From: Zanthoxylum bungeanum
Taxonomy: Eukaryota > Streptophyta > Magnoliopsida > Sapindales > Rutaceae
DNA: 64,000 nucleotides
Direction of reading: 5' to 3'
NCBI GenBank assembly: GCA_019454045.1
Contig: SKCR01041567.1
Location: 1-64,000 of the forward strand
Shown here: positions 43,292 to 55,739 of the stretch, piece by piece
Layout of the letters: each line of letters opens with the position of its first letter
Position numbering within the stretch: position 1 is the stretch's first letter
The notes under the pieces: generated by a model
The model's database searches: none
Told to the model about the DNA's origin: nothing
The model's input: only the letters and a program-made list of their open reading frames with translations
Program-made: the position numbers and the translations under genes

Positions 43292-45875
43292 TGTTGAGTG
43301 AGGAACGGAAATACCGAACGCAGCGGAAACCCGCCCGAGATCAAATCACGAGCGAATACAAATTTTTTTTTTTTTTTATCCGGCAGTCCTTAACAGTGGG
43401 TTTAACAATTTTTCCATCAACTTAAAATTTTCCTAATGCACCAAAAATATTTTTCATGCATTAAAATAATTACCATAAGCCAAATAAAATTTTTCAACAC
43501 ACTTTAATATATTTATCAACTCTTGACAAATTAATCTAAGCATCAAAATTATTTCCAACACTTGAAAATAATCCAAACATACTAAAATTAATTTTCCAAC
43601 ATTTGAAAAATTAATTCTAGCATACAAAATAATTTTCCAACTCTTGCAAAATTATTCCAAGCATACAAAAATTAACATATCAACTATATATCGATTTTCC
43701 AACACTCAATGCTTCTAATCCTCACTTACATACTTCCAATTAATCCAACAAATTCACAATAATTTTTCTCAACAATAATCATCAACAAATTGAACAAATA
43801 AATTGACAAATTAAATGTACCAACAAGCTTTGTCAATTGATCATTCCTTCAAGCTTTTCCAAATCATCCAAGCTTTAAGCTTTCTCCAAATTCACCAAAT
43901 TAAGCTTCTCCAATGAACAAATCTTGGTGATCAAAAGGTGGTTTGATCACTCAAGAATGACAACCAAATGTTTCCCCAAAATTCAACTCTTGAACCCTAG
44001 GAAAAAATAAATTTCAAGAGCATAGATTAACCCTTAACACTTAAGGATTAATTCTATGAATTTGATTATTTATTGGGTAATTTTTTGGTGAGTGAGATTT
44101 TGGTTTGATTTTGGAAAGGCAAAATCAAAAACTTCAATTTTTCATCTTCTCTTGCTCGGCAGACAGTGAGCAAATGGAGGTGGTTGTTTTTCTTTTTTTC
44201 GGCAGAATGCAGCAAAGAAGTGAGAGGGACAACAACCAAAACAATTTTTGTTTTATACTTGTTCTTTTCAATTCGGAGTGTGTGTTTTTTTAAAAGTCAA
44301 AACCCTTTTTTTTATTTTATTAAAATTTAATTAAAGAAAACAAACTCAAGCCAAATAATTTAACCATGGTTTAAGGGAATTTTCCCTACACCACATATTA
44401 AAAAAATTAACTTAACCAAAGTTAAAATAAATATCTCACCAACTTTAATAACTTGGTTACAATTGAATGAATTAGTTACTCAAACCAAAAATGTTCAATT
44501 GCTTTAACTTAGTTACTTTAATTAATTAAAACATTTATTTGTATAAACTAAGTAATTAATTTTGTATATTAATTTAACTATTAAATTAATCACAATTAAT
44601 TACTAATTTAATGTAAATCAAATTTACATTTATTATACAATAAACTTATATCAACTCTTGATATAAAATTAATTAATTCAATTCATCTCATGAATTATCG
44701 GATTAAACAATTTAATCCTAAATACCCAAATAATATTTTGTCAACATTTGACGAGAGGTCGCCCTAGTGCTCAACGAGTAAACTCAATATAATGGAACTC
44801 TCTAGGCTCACGTTTGGTTGTTATTTATATATATATACATATATATCTCATATACATGTATACATATTTCATGAAGGCCTGTCCACCTACAAATCATGAC
44901 TAAACAACACGACACGTCGAACCATACAAGTCGAGGTTAAAACGCTAATGTATAATCCCTTCGTCATTTTTGTTTCCAATTGAGTAAGGTTATAGTTATA
45001 CTGTCAAAACCTTATCTACTCAATATATGAAATTTTTCATCCTATATTCCATTAATAAATAATATATGGCGAAACTCTTTTTGAATATTATTTATAATGT
45101 CAAAGAAACAATTTCTTCAACGAACTTTCGGCCAAAAGATTTCCGGAATATATTCTAAAAATTTCTGGAAACAAAATCCAACCATATAGACTGACGAATC
45201 CTCATATTAACACACACCGATCTTCGTGAGCATCGGTCTATACCTAACAGTCATCCAGAGGCCAGACCATGAAAGGTCTCTGACATGCATGGTATCAGGC
45301 ACAGAGGATCACTCACAAGACCACCGTGGTATCTCAAGTCAAAGGACCACAATAACTACTCAACTCGAAAAGATAACTATTGACAGTTTTATGGAATATA
45401 TATTAGTCATCTTTTATGAGTTAATTCAACATTCATTCAACTAATGAATATCTGCATTTCTATACGAACTTCCGCTAAGCTCACAGTCTGTTGAGACAAA
45501 CCATATATCCATTACATATATAGACAATGCACTAGTCTTACCAATATAATGACCGACCCATGTCAATATATCTAGACTATGAATAATTTATATTCGAGAG
45601 AATGCGTGATATTTCTCAACACCATTTGCAACTCTTGCAACTATATCACCATATGTTGTAACTCTTGGGTCTTTACTAAATTCATATAAGGTTCCGAGTG
45701 TAACTCGAAATTTCTAACTCTTAGAGTAATCTAATAATTAGATTTACGTTATATAAATAAAGTAAGAGTTTTACCATATTAATAAATAAATAACCATGAT
45801 AAAATAAATATTATATTGCATAAATATCAAATATTCATACAAAAAGTGAATGGTGTTTGATCACCATTTCCAACA
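43292..45875 (-). repeat. 3' LTR of the exon-6 copia
   Basis: Plus-strand TGTTGAGTGAGGAACGG to ATCACCATTTCCAACA. The polypurine tract lies directly beyond 45875 (plus-strand CTCCCACTTG). Long AT-rich U3/U5; no coding region. Confidence 0.93.
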
Positions 45876-45953
45876 CTCCCACTTGATCTAGTGCCATTCA
45901 CGATTGTATCTAATACCCATGGACTCCACATGTTTCTCAAACACCTTGGGAGT

Positions 45954-47186
45954 TTAGGCTTTAGTCAGTGGATCCACTATATTTTGTTCAGTTCGTACTT
46001 TACAAACTATAAAGGCACCGCTGTTGAGAGAAAACACAAACCCAAATGTAGACTTTCTATCATCTGGATCAGATTGAAAATCTGAATCCGTGTAACCTCT
46101 CAACTGTAAGTCATTTTCTCCATAAATGAGAAATTTATCCTTTGTACCCTTAAGGTATTTCAGGATATGTTTCTCAGCCATCCAATGGTCCTGACCTGGA
46201 TCAGACTGATAACGGCTTGTAACACTTATAGCCATGCTGATATCAGGTCTAGTACATAACATGACATACATTATGCTACCAACAGCGGAAGCATAAGGCT
46301 GGCTAAGCATTTTAGCCCTTTCATCATCTGTCTTAGGACACATTTTCTTAGACAAATGAATACCATGTTTGAAAGGCACATTAACTGTCTTACAGTCAAC
46401 AAATTTGTACATTTCTAAGATCAAATCAATGTACTTGGACTGAGAGAGTCCTATCAATCTCCTTGCTTTATCTCTATAAAGCTTTATACCTAGTATATAA
46501 GAGGCCTCTCCCAAATCCTTCATGGAGAAATTCTTACTGAGATAGGCTTTGACAGATTGTAACATACCTATATCGTTTCTGATAATAAGTATATCATCAA
46601 CATAAAGCACTAAGAAGACTACCATGCTCCCACTAACCCTTTTTATAGACACATAAATCCTTTTTTTTTTTTTTTTTTTTTTTTTAATGAAACCAGACGA
46701 TCTGATCACATTGTCAAAACGAAGATTCCAACTACGGGAAGCTTGTTTAAGTCCATAAATAGACCTTTTAAGCTTACATACCAGATTAGGATCTTTGGCG
46801 AATGCGAATCCCTCGGGTTGTTCCATATGGATATCTTCCTCAAGATTTCCATTCGGAAAAGCCGTTTTCACATCCATCTGCCAAATTTCATAATCATAGT
46901 GTGCGGTAATAGCTAATAAAATCCTAATTGACTTAAGCATGGCTACAGGAGAAAAGGTTTCCTTATAATCAATACCTGATTTCTGAGTATATCCTTTTGC
47001 TACTAGTCGGGCCTTAAAGGTTTCAACCTTTCCATCGGGCCCCCGCTTCCTCTTGTAAACCCATTTACAACCGATATGAACAATTCCGTCGGGAAGCGGA
47101 ACCAAGTCCCAAACTTGATTATCATGCATTGAGGCAATCTCGGATTTCATAGCTTCCAGCCATTTCTCTGCATCGATGTCTAACAT
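45954..47186 (-). pseudogene. RT and truncated RNase H of the exon-6 copia
   Basis: 410 codons. RT has WLEAMKSEIASMHDNQVWDL, KARLVAKGYTQKSGIDYKET, QMDVKTAFPNGNLEEDIHME and LVLYVDDILIIRND. A 25-base A/T run (plus strand 46661-46685) encodes a run of lysines where the DEPCVY-type segment should be. RNase H starts YTDSDFQSDPDDRKSTFGF but jumps by deletion after LNSGAF to RTEQNIVDPLTKA, losing most of the domain. The upstream linker joins through one stop (TAA, about 47306) to the integrase frame. Confidence 0.9.
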
Positions 47187-47303
47187 CGCCTCTCTGTAAG
47201 TTAAAGGATCTTTTTCTTCAATTAAGAAAACATCGAGCGTATCATCAGATGACGTCCTGTACCTGACAGGGGGTCTCGATATCCTTTGTGACCTACGAGG
47301 TGG

Positions 47304-48674
47304 TTATGTCAAAGGTATCTCATCTTCTTGAACTTCTGGTTCTATCGTTGATTCAATGTTACTTTGATTGACTTCATCTAAATCAATCATTATATGATCT
47401 GCACTTTCTAACACAATTTGTATTTCTAAGAAAGTTGCATTCCGAGCAACGAACACATTTCGATTCTCGGGATCATATAACTGATATCCCATGGAATTTT
47501 TAGGATATCCAATGAATCGATACTTGTACCCTCTAGGTGCAAGTTTATCCCGCTGTGCAACTCTTACATAGGCAGGACAACCCCAAATCTTAACATACTT
47601 AATACTCGGTTTCTTTCCAGTCCATAACTCATACGGAATAGTCGGAACAGCTTTCGATGGAACTTTGTTCAAAAGATGAGCGACAGTGTCTAGAGCATGG
47701 CCCCACAAGTATATTGGTAGATCAGTAAAACTCATCATTGATCGAACCATATCTAATAAAGTTCGATTCCTCCTTTCCGAAACACCATTGTGTTGAGGAG
47801 TGTCTGGAGGAGCATACTGAGCGAGAATCCCATTCTCTTTTAAATAACTCACGAACTCACTGCTCATGTACTCACCGCCCCGATCTGATCGAAGGCATTT
47901 CAAGAGTTTTCTGGTTTGTTTCTCTACTTCAAATCGATATTCTTTGAACTTTTCAAAAGTTTCCGATTTGTGTTTCATAAGAAACACATAACCATATCGT
48001 GACAAATCATCGATAAAAGTTACAAAGTATTGAAACCCACCCATGGCAGCATGATTTAAAGGACCACATACATCAAAATGTACAAGTTCCAATAAATCAT
48101 TAGCACGGTGTCCAACACCACTAAATGAGGATTTGGTCATTTTACCTTGAATACAATATTCGTAAACCGGTAAAGGTTCTATGGTTAGATCAGCTATCAC
48201 ACCATCCTTAACTAGTTTGGTTAGGCATTTTATGCCTATATGACCTAATCTCATATGCCAAAGTTCTGTGGTATTTATTTCACTCGATCTTTTCCTTTTA
48301 GATTTCTCTATATTAAAGACATCACGACTTTTTGAAAGAATGTAATGTCCATCAACCATGGGACATGAAACAAGTAAAACATTCATATTATCATATAAAT
48401 TCAAAAGACCATCTTTAATATTTACATGAAATCCTTCACTGTCAAGTACAGGAAGTGAGATGATTTGTCGTATCATATTCGGCACAAAATAACAGTTATT
48501 AAGTCGAATATTACATTCATCCGAGAGTGTCAAACACAAAAGTCCTACTGCTTCAACTTGTAGAGAATCTTCATTCCCTACTCGCAGTTGGATCTCTCCC
48601 GGCTTTAGTCTTCTAGTTTCTCTCAGATCCTGTAACGTATTGCAGATATTAGAAGGACAAGCGGTGTCTAACAC
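47304..48674 (-). pseudogene. Protease-integrase of the exon-6 copia
   Basis: 456 codons, preceded by a stop (TAG, about 48679) and then WVLDTACPSNIC, the protease active site. GAG-pre-integrase: LWHMRLGHIGIKCLTKL with YEYCIQGKM, where the first Cys of CxxC is Tyr. Integrase: VHFDVCGPLN, FIDDLSRYGYVFLM, RSDRGGEYMSSEF, PQHNGVSERRNRTLLDMVR; DDE residues are all present. The C-terminal portion contains PSIKYVKIWGCPAYVR and GYKYRFIGYPKNSMGY. Apart from the stop and the Cys loss it is intact. Confidence 0.92.
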
Positions 48675-48680
48675 CCAAGT

Positions 48681-49388
48681 CTAACTAGAATCAAAAGCAA
48701 GTGTAATGTCAATAATAGGAAAACAAATAGTTGAGGGCTCTATCTTCAAAGAAGCTAAATATTTTGGACAGTTGCGTTTCCAGTGTCCAAGCATGTCGCA
48801 GTAGAAACATTTTCCTTTTGCAACATCTGTCTTCACCTTTGGTTTAGAAACCCCTGTGGAAGCAACCTTTGGACCTTTATCTTTAACTTTCATTTTCTTT
48901 TTCAGTTTCTCCCCAACCGGCTTTTGAGAAGCCTGAGAAGGTCCAGAAGAAGAAGCACCAGTGATCATGAATGCAGAACTATTCTTATTCATGTCTTCTT
49001 GAGCTGTCAGCAACATATTGTGCAACTCAAAATAGGTGGGAAGCATCTTATGCATGTTAAAGTTAACGATAAAGTCCTACTACTTCAAATGCAACAAGAT
49101 GGATCCGGAATCAAGCATCGGCATGTACTTCATCTATAGTTCTGGTACCATTGATCCCAAGATGTATGACCGGACTTTCCGATCATCATTCTTCCATCTC
49201 TCGAACGTCTCACGTTCTTCATCTAAAGCATCATCCGAAAACCTTGCGAGCATTGGATGATCTAGAACATATTCAAGTTGCTCCGCTTGGCAAAGAATTC
49301 GGAGATTCATGAGCCAAACATTATAGTTAACATCACCCTGGAGCCTATGCGTATCAAGTATACGCGAAAGCGGGTTCGACACAGACAT
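48681..49388 (-). pseudogene. Gag of the exon-6 copia (internally deleted)
   Basis: The N-terminus 49388-49134 reads MSVSNPLSRILDTHRLQGDV, then YNVWLMNLRILCQAEQLEYV and RSYILGSMVPEL. The capsid middle is deleted. The frame from 49055 reads MHKMLPTYFELHNMLLTAQE, then a Lys-rich stretch and the zinc knuckle CFYCDMLGHWKRNCPKY. Without the capsid core it cannot assemble. Confidence 0.88.
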
Positions 49389-50149
49389 TCTATCTACACA
49401 ATGATAAAATAAAGCAGAAATTAATATTTAAATATCATGATAAAAACACTAAATAGAATATGGATTTACTTTTTCTATAAAGTGCCCTCGCATTGTTTTA
49501 CATATTCTTTATAATCTCTACAAACAAGAATACGAAAATTTAACTCTTAAATCTCACAAAGCAAAGTAGATCTTTCTTGACATTTACGCAAATCTCACGC
49601 TTTAGCAATATTGACCTTTGTAAATTCGAGAGAAGGTAGACAACTATTGTCAATTGCATCTCATGCAACTCTTATATTCGGTCATAAATCGAATCTTATC
49701 CTCACGCTTTAGCAATATTGGATAGTTCAATTTTTAAATCAACTTGTCTATTGCCGAAAGTAAGATACTAATATTAACCTCACGCTTTAGCAATATTGGA
49801 TAATACTTTCTCTTAAATTCGACTCATCTCATGCTTAACCGGAATAGTACAAAACATTATAATCAAACCCTCACGCTTTAGCAATATTGGGAATAATCAC
49901 AATGGTTTTACTAACACCATATAGACAAGCCGGACCATGTCATATTTTCAACTAAAATAATGACACTTAATGATCTAGCGTAGAGATTTTTCAAAAGTCA
50001 AATGCATACAAATATATAAAATGTATGCATGTCCAAAAATGCCTAAAACATGTAATTCATAATTAAATGTATGCATGAGCATTTTATAACATTGAGAAAA
50101 ATTGTAAGGAACATGAACAATTAGAAGCACGTATTGCTCTGATACCACT
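49389..50149 (-). other. Leader of the exon-6 copia with tandem repeat and primer site
   Basis: Contains five spaced copies of a CTCACGCTTTAGCAATATTG motif (about 49597, 49700, 49780, 49868 and variants), with intervening sequence of 70-100 bp, and the tRNA-Met primer site next to the LTR. No coding frame. Confidence 0.7.
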
Positions 50150-52722
50150 TGTTGAGTGAGGAACGGAAATACCGAACGCAGCGGAAACCCGCCCGAGATC
50201 AAATCACGAGCGAATACAAATTTTTTTTTTTTATTCGGCAGTCCTTAACAGTGGGTTTAACAATTTTTCCATCAACTTAAAATTTTCCTAATGCACCAAA
50301 AATATTTTTCATGCATTAAAATAATTACCATAAGCAAAAAAAATTTTTCAACACACTTAATATATTTATCAACTCTTGACAAATTAATCTAAGCATCAAA
50401 ATTATTTCCAACACTTGAAAATAATCCAAACATACTAAAATTAATTTTCCAACATTTGAAAAATTAATTCTAGCATACAAAATAATTTTCCAACTCTTGC
50501 AAAATTATTCCAAGCATACAAAAATTAACATATCAACTATATATCGATTTTCCAACACTTCAATGCTTCTAATCCTCACTTACATACTTCCAATTAATCC
50601 AACAATTTTTCTCAACAATAATCATCAACAAATTGAACAAATAAATTGACAAATTAAATGTACCAACAAGCTTTGTCAATTGATCCTTCCTTCAAGCTTT
50701 TCCAAATCTTCCAAACTTTAAGCTTTCTCCAAATTCCACCAAATTAAGCTTCTCCAATGAACAAATCTTGGTGATCAAAAGGTGGTTTGATCACTCAAGA
50801 ATGACAACCAAATGTTTCCCCAAAATTCAACTCTTGAACCCTAGGAAAAAATAAATTTCAAGAGCATAGATTAACCCTTAACACTTAAGGATTAATTCTA
50901 TGAATTTGATTATTTATTGGGTAATTTTTTGGTGAGAGATTTTGGTTTGATTTTGGAAAGGCAAAATCAAAAACTTCAATTTTTCATCTTCTCTTGCTCG
51001 GCAGACAGTGAGCAAATGGAGGTGGTTGTTTTTCTTTTATTTTCGGCAGAATGCAGCAAAGAAGTGAGAGGGACAACAACCAAAACAATTTTTGTTTTAT
51101 ACTTGTTCTTTTCAATTCGGAGTGTGTGTTTTTAAAAGTCAAAACCCTTTTTTTTATTTTATTAAAATTTAATTAAAGAAAAACAAACTCAAGCCATATA
51201 ATTTAACCATGGTTTAAGGGAATCTTTTCCCTACACCACATATTTAAAAAAATTAACTTAACCAAAGTTAAAATAAATATCTCACCAACTTTAATAACTT
51301 GGTTACAATTGAATGAATTAGTTACTCAAACCAAAAATGTTCAATTGCTTTAACTTAGTTACTTTAATTAATTAAAACATTTATTTGTATAAACTAAGTA
51401 ATTAATTTTGTATATTAATTTAACTATTAAATTAATTCACAAATTAATTACTAATTTAATGTAAATCAAATTTACATTATTATACAATAAACTTATATCA
51501 ACTCTTGATATAAAATTAATTAATTCAATTCATCTCATGAATTATCGGATTAAACAATTTAATCCTAAATACCAAATAATACTTTGTCAACATTTGACGA
51601 GAGGTCGCCCTAGTGCTCAACGAGTAAACTCAATATAATGGAACTCTCTAGGCTCACGTTTGGTTGTTATTTATATATATATATACATATATATCTCATA
51701 TACATGTATACATATTTCATGAAGGCCTGTCCACCTACAAATCATGACTAAACAACACGACACGTCGAACCATACAAGTCGAGGTTAAAACGCTAATGTA
51801 TAATCCCTTCGTCATTTCTGTTTCCAATTGAGTAAGGTTATAATTATACTGTCAAAACCTTATCTACTCAATATATGAAATTTTCATCCTTATATTCCAT
51901 TAATAAATAATATGGCAAAACTCTTTTTGAATATTATTTATAATGTCAAAGAAAAAAATTTCTTCAACGAACTTTCGGCCAAAAGATTTCCGGAATATAT
52001 TCTAAAAATTTCTGGAAACAAAATCCAACCATATAGACTGACGAATCCTCATATTAACACCACACCGATCTTCGTGAGCATCGGTCTATACCTAACAGTC
52101 ATCTAGAGGCCAGACCATGAAAGGTCTCTGACATGCATGGTATCAGGCACAGAGGATCACTCACAAGACCACCGTGGTGTCTCAAGTCAAAGGACCACAA
52201 TAACTACTCAACTCGAAAAGATAACTATTGACAGTTTTATGAAATATATATTAGTCATCTCTTATGAGTTAATTCAACATTCATTCAACTAATGAATATC
52301 TGCATTTCTATACGAACTTCCGCTAAGCTCACAATCTGTTGAGACAAACCATATGTCCATTACATATATGGACAATGCACTAGTCTTACCAATATAATGA
52401 CCGACCCATGTCAATATATCTAGACTATGAATAATTTATATTCGAGAGAATGCGTGATATTTCTCAACACCATTTGCAACTCTTGCAACTATATCACCAT
52501 ATGTTGTAACTCTCGGGTCTTTACTAAATTCATATAAGGTTCCGAGTGTAACTCGAAATTCTAACTCTTAGAGTAATCTAATAATTAGATTTACATTATA
52601 TAAATAAAGTAAGAGTTTTACCATATTAATAAATAAATAACCATGATAAAATAAATATTATATTGCATAAATATCAAATATTCATACAAAAAGTGAATGG
52701 TGCTCGATCACCGTTTCTAACA
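50150..52722 (-). repeat. 5' LTR of the exon-6 copia
   Basis: Plus-strand TGTTGAGTGAGGAACGG to CACCGTTTCTAACA; collinear with 43292-45875. The sequence 49389-50149 between it and gag is leader with several CTCACGCTTTAGCAATATTG repeats (49595-49890). Confidence 0.93.
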
Positions 52723-53013
52723 TCTGCATCACCAGTACCATATTTTACATTTTCTGCACCTTTAGTTCGCCTCTTCAATTAACATAAGAAAAACGAAAAT
52801 GGAAAAATTAGCTTAAAACCCTTCCACGGGGGCCACAGAAAATCAAATGAACACATTTTAGAATATTTTATTTTCTAAAAGTTAGAACTCTGTGCTGGAA
52901 AGAACCTAACAACAGTATATACAGACCAAAGATACCTATTGGCTGCAAAATCACAAATTAGAAGTGGCTAAATAACTAATTAAAAAGAAAAAGAGAAGAA
53001 AATAGTTGTTACC

Positions 53014-53667
53014 TGTTGTGACTCAGGGGCTGAAGACATACCAGAGAAGGAGGGAGAGAGGCCCAGCTAAAACAGCCCAACAAGCTACTGCCATAGCCCA
53101 ACAAGCTGAGAAGGTGACACCTGTACCAATAGGCATAGGAAGAGGTGGGGACCAGGGGGAAGAAGAGGCAGCAGTAACAAATAGAGAGTTGGTTGGAGAG
53201 CATGGGGGATCTTGATCATTTTGGGAAAGGAAGGCAGGAAGGAGGCTGGTGGAATATGGGGAAGTTTGGCAAAGGATATTCTCTCATAACTTCTTAAATT
53301 AGTCTTATTAATGCTTGGCAGCTGCGTCTGCTTTTTACTATATGTTTCATAGAATCAAGTTGTTTCCATTATTAGTGGTATTGTAAGACAAATTTATGAT
53401 AGAGACGATGGACCTTCTGAGTCCATTTTTTATTAATACAAGGTAGAAGAATATTCAGTACAATCTAGAATATATTCAATTGTTTCATTGTTACATCATT
53501 GAATCTTTGATCTACTGTTACATTGCTGAGAGAGTCACTCAATTTGCCACTGCTGTTTTATCACTGTTGTGGGTTATCAGAGGTTGGGCTACGTCTTGGA
53601 TTCTGGCTGGAATTTCTTATGTGGCAAACAAGGACCAGAGCGGAGGTTAGTTGAGTGGGTTACAACA
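53014..53667 (+). repeat. Chromovirus 5' LTR
   Basis: TGTTGTGACTCAGGGGC to GAGTGGGTTACAACA; partner is 58547-59199. Confidence 0.94.
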
Positions 53668-54739
53668 AATTTGGTATCAAAGTGTTATCCGTTCCTCGGA
53701 CTGTGAACAGATGGGGTATGGTCACGACCCGTGAAGGATTAAGAATGGAGACGAGATTAGAAAAGGTTGAAGGAGCGATGAAGGAGGTGTATACAAGATT
53801 GGACACACTGCTGGAGATGCTAACTGAAATGCAGAGTAACCAAAAGAAAGAGGAGAAAGGAAAGGGAACAGAGGTCGGTGAAGGCTCGGGAAAAAGAGAT
53901 GGGGAAACACACCCACGGTGAAGATGGACCTAGGAGATGACGAGGATGGGGAACCTCCAATGCCGGGGGAACGTACCAAACCTCGACGATTGGAGCTACC
54001 GCTGTTCGAGGGATTCGATCCACAGGGGTGGATTTTTAGAGTCGAACAATTATTCATGGTGCATGAAGTAAGAGAGGGGGATAAGGTGCAATTGGCCGCA
54101 ACTTGCTTCGAGACAGCTGCTCTCAATTGGTACCAATATTCCACTATAAGGTGGCCGATTCGATCCTGGAAAACGCTCAAAAAAGAACTGCTCGTACGAT
54201 TCCGGAATACCTCTGGACCCACTGGCTACCCTGCTTTGATAGCCCTGAAACAAGAGGGAACGATTTCAGAGTATGTGGAAGCCTTTGAGCTCACAGCCGG
54301 GTCGACGCCCGAGGCAAAAGAAGAACTTCTGGTACATTTTTTCACGTGTGGGTTGCGCAGAGAATTACAGGTAGAGATGAGGCCTTGGAAAGTTTTTGGC
54401 CTAAAAGCTGTGATGAGTTTAGCTCTTGACTTGGAGGAGAAACTGAATTTATACACGAGCGATACACTGAGGAAGAAGGAAACCACTCAATTTGAGGTGG
54501 GAAGAAATGGGCCGGGGGGGAGTGGAGGCGGGTCGAGCTTGGGCCTCGGATCGAAGTCAGTAGCTGGGTCAACGGTCGTGGGTCCTCGTGCCACAAATTA
54601 TTTCCAGTTCAACCCTAGTAAGGGTAATTTTCGCAACAATTCATCAACGGCCATCAACCCGGCAAACAACCCACCCACGACAACGACGACGGGGATGAAC
54701 CGACCGACCTCTCAACCTAATCTCCACCCGACGACTTGA
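53655..54739 (+). pseudogene. Chromovirus gag
   Basis: Coiled-coil start (METRLEKVEGAMKEVYTRLD, about 53748), frame break near 53920, then the Ty3 capsid core: FEGFDPQGWIFRVEQLF, VQLAATCFETAALNWYQY, WKTLKKELLVRFRN, LLVHFFTCGLRRELQVEMRP. The frame ends at 54739. The zinc knuckle follows in frame after that stop (CFLCNDRYIPGHVC, about 54861-54902), with a degenerate spacing. Confidence 0.88.
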
Positions 54740-54994
54740 GTTTTTCCATCGAACCAAACCGGACGTGCCTCCAGCTACGGATCACACGATCCTAGACCGC
54801 TAACTTTCAGACGATTGAGCGAAGGAGAAGAGCAGTACCAGAGGCAAAATAAATTGTGTTTTCTTTGCAATGACAGATATATTCCGGGGCATGTGTGCAG
54901 ACACCCATCCCTGCGAGTTTGTGTGGTGGATGAAGGATTCAGTGAAGGGGAACCGCCTAATCAAGAATAGGGATTACCCTGGGAAGAGTTTGAG

Positions 54995-55345
54995 TTGGGT
55001 CAGTTCTGCGAGATGGGAGTGTCGCAGGAGGAACCGCCGGTTGGAGAATCGAAAAGTGAGGAGGCCCAAGGTCTAGTCGAAGGGCAGGAAGTAGTTCAGA
55101 AAGGAGAAGGGCTGGGGTCAGGCCAATTGGCTGGGGAGCGAACTCTGACCGTGTCGATGAAATCCTTGCTGGGGTTTGCACCAGCTGGGAGGACCCTATG
55201 GATAAGGGGTACGGTTTTGGGAAGATCCATGGTAGTTTTAATTAACGAAGGGGCGTCCAACTCATTTTTATCCCCCGTCATAGCCACGGAATTACAGCTT
55301 CAAGTAGACAGAACCCGAAAGTTTAGAGTGGAGCTTGGAGATTGA
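54995..55345 (+). pseudogene. Chromovirus protease
   Basis: Aspartic protease region with VVLINEGASNSFLSPVIATE. The catalytic triad, normally D-[ST]-G in IDSGASHNFL, reads N-E-G, so the catalytic Asp is lost. Stops at 55345 and about 55472 separate it from RT. Confidence 0.85.
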
Positions 55346-55739
55346 GGTCGTGTAGCAGGGGAAGGAATTTGCAGGGCAGTACCAGTGGAATTAACCGGGC
55401 TGACCTTCAAGGAAGACTTTCTTCTATTTGAAACTGGATGTGTTGATTTGGTGTTGGGGGGTGACTTGGCTTGAGACTCTGGGGGAATTTTCTTCAAATT
55501 ACAGAGAACTCACAATGACTATAAAGAGGGGAAATGAGAAGATTACGTTAAAGGGAGACCTGACACTGAGACGAGGAATGGTCACATACAAGAGTTTGGT
55601 GAAAGCCTTGCAAGAATATGATGAGGGGTTCATGGTGGGGTGTAGAGAAAGCGGCAAAGGGTTTGATAGTGAAGGGGAGAAGATCGGGCCAGTGCCTCTG
55701 ACTGTGCAAGAGTTGCTTCAGGAATTTCAAGGGATATTT

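Larger units (their letters stand above)
43292..52722 (-). mobile_element. Full-length Ty1/copia element in DnaJ exon 6
   Basis: Minus-strand element of 9431 bp: 5' LTR 50150-52722, primer site TGGTATCAGAGC (minus strand, 50136-50147), gag, protease-integrase, RT-RNase H, polypurine tract CAAGTGGGAG, 3' LTR 43292-45875. TCTGC flanks both ends (43287-43291 and 52723-52727). The LTRs (2584 and 2573 bp) are very similar, with scattered substitutions and small indels, so insertion is fairly recent. The frames have a few stops, a gag deletion and an RNase H deletion, so it is non-autonomous now. It lies in the same orientation as the host gene. Confidence 0.95.

Noticed and set aside
46661..46685. 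T run as a Pol III terminator
   Set aside because: No Pol III promoter boxes or tRNA-like structure nearby, and it lies inside an RT frame.
53820..54596. Several reverse-strand ORFs opposite chromovirus gag
   Set aside because: They mirror a GC-richer coding strand and have no recognisable domain.
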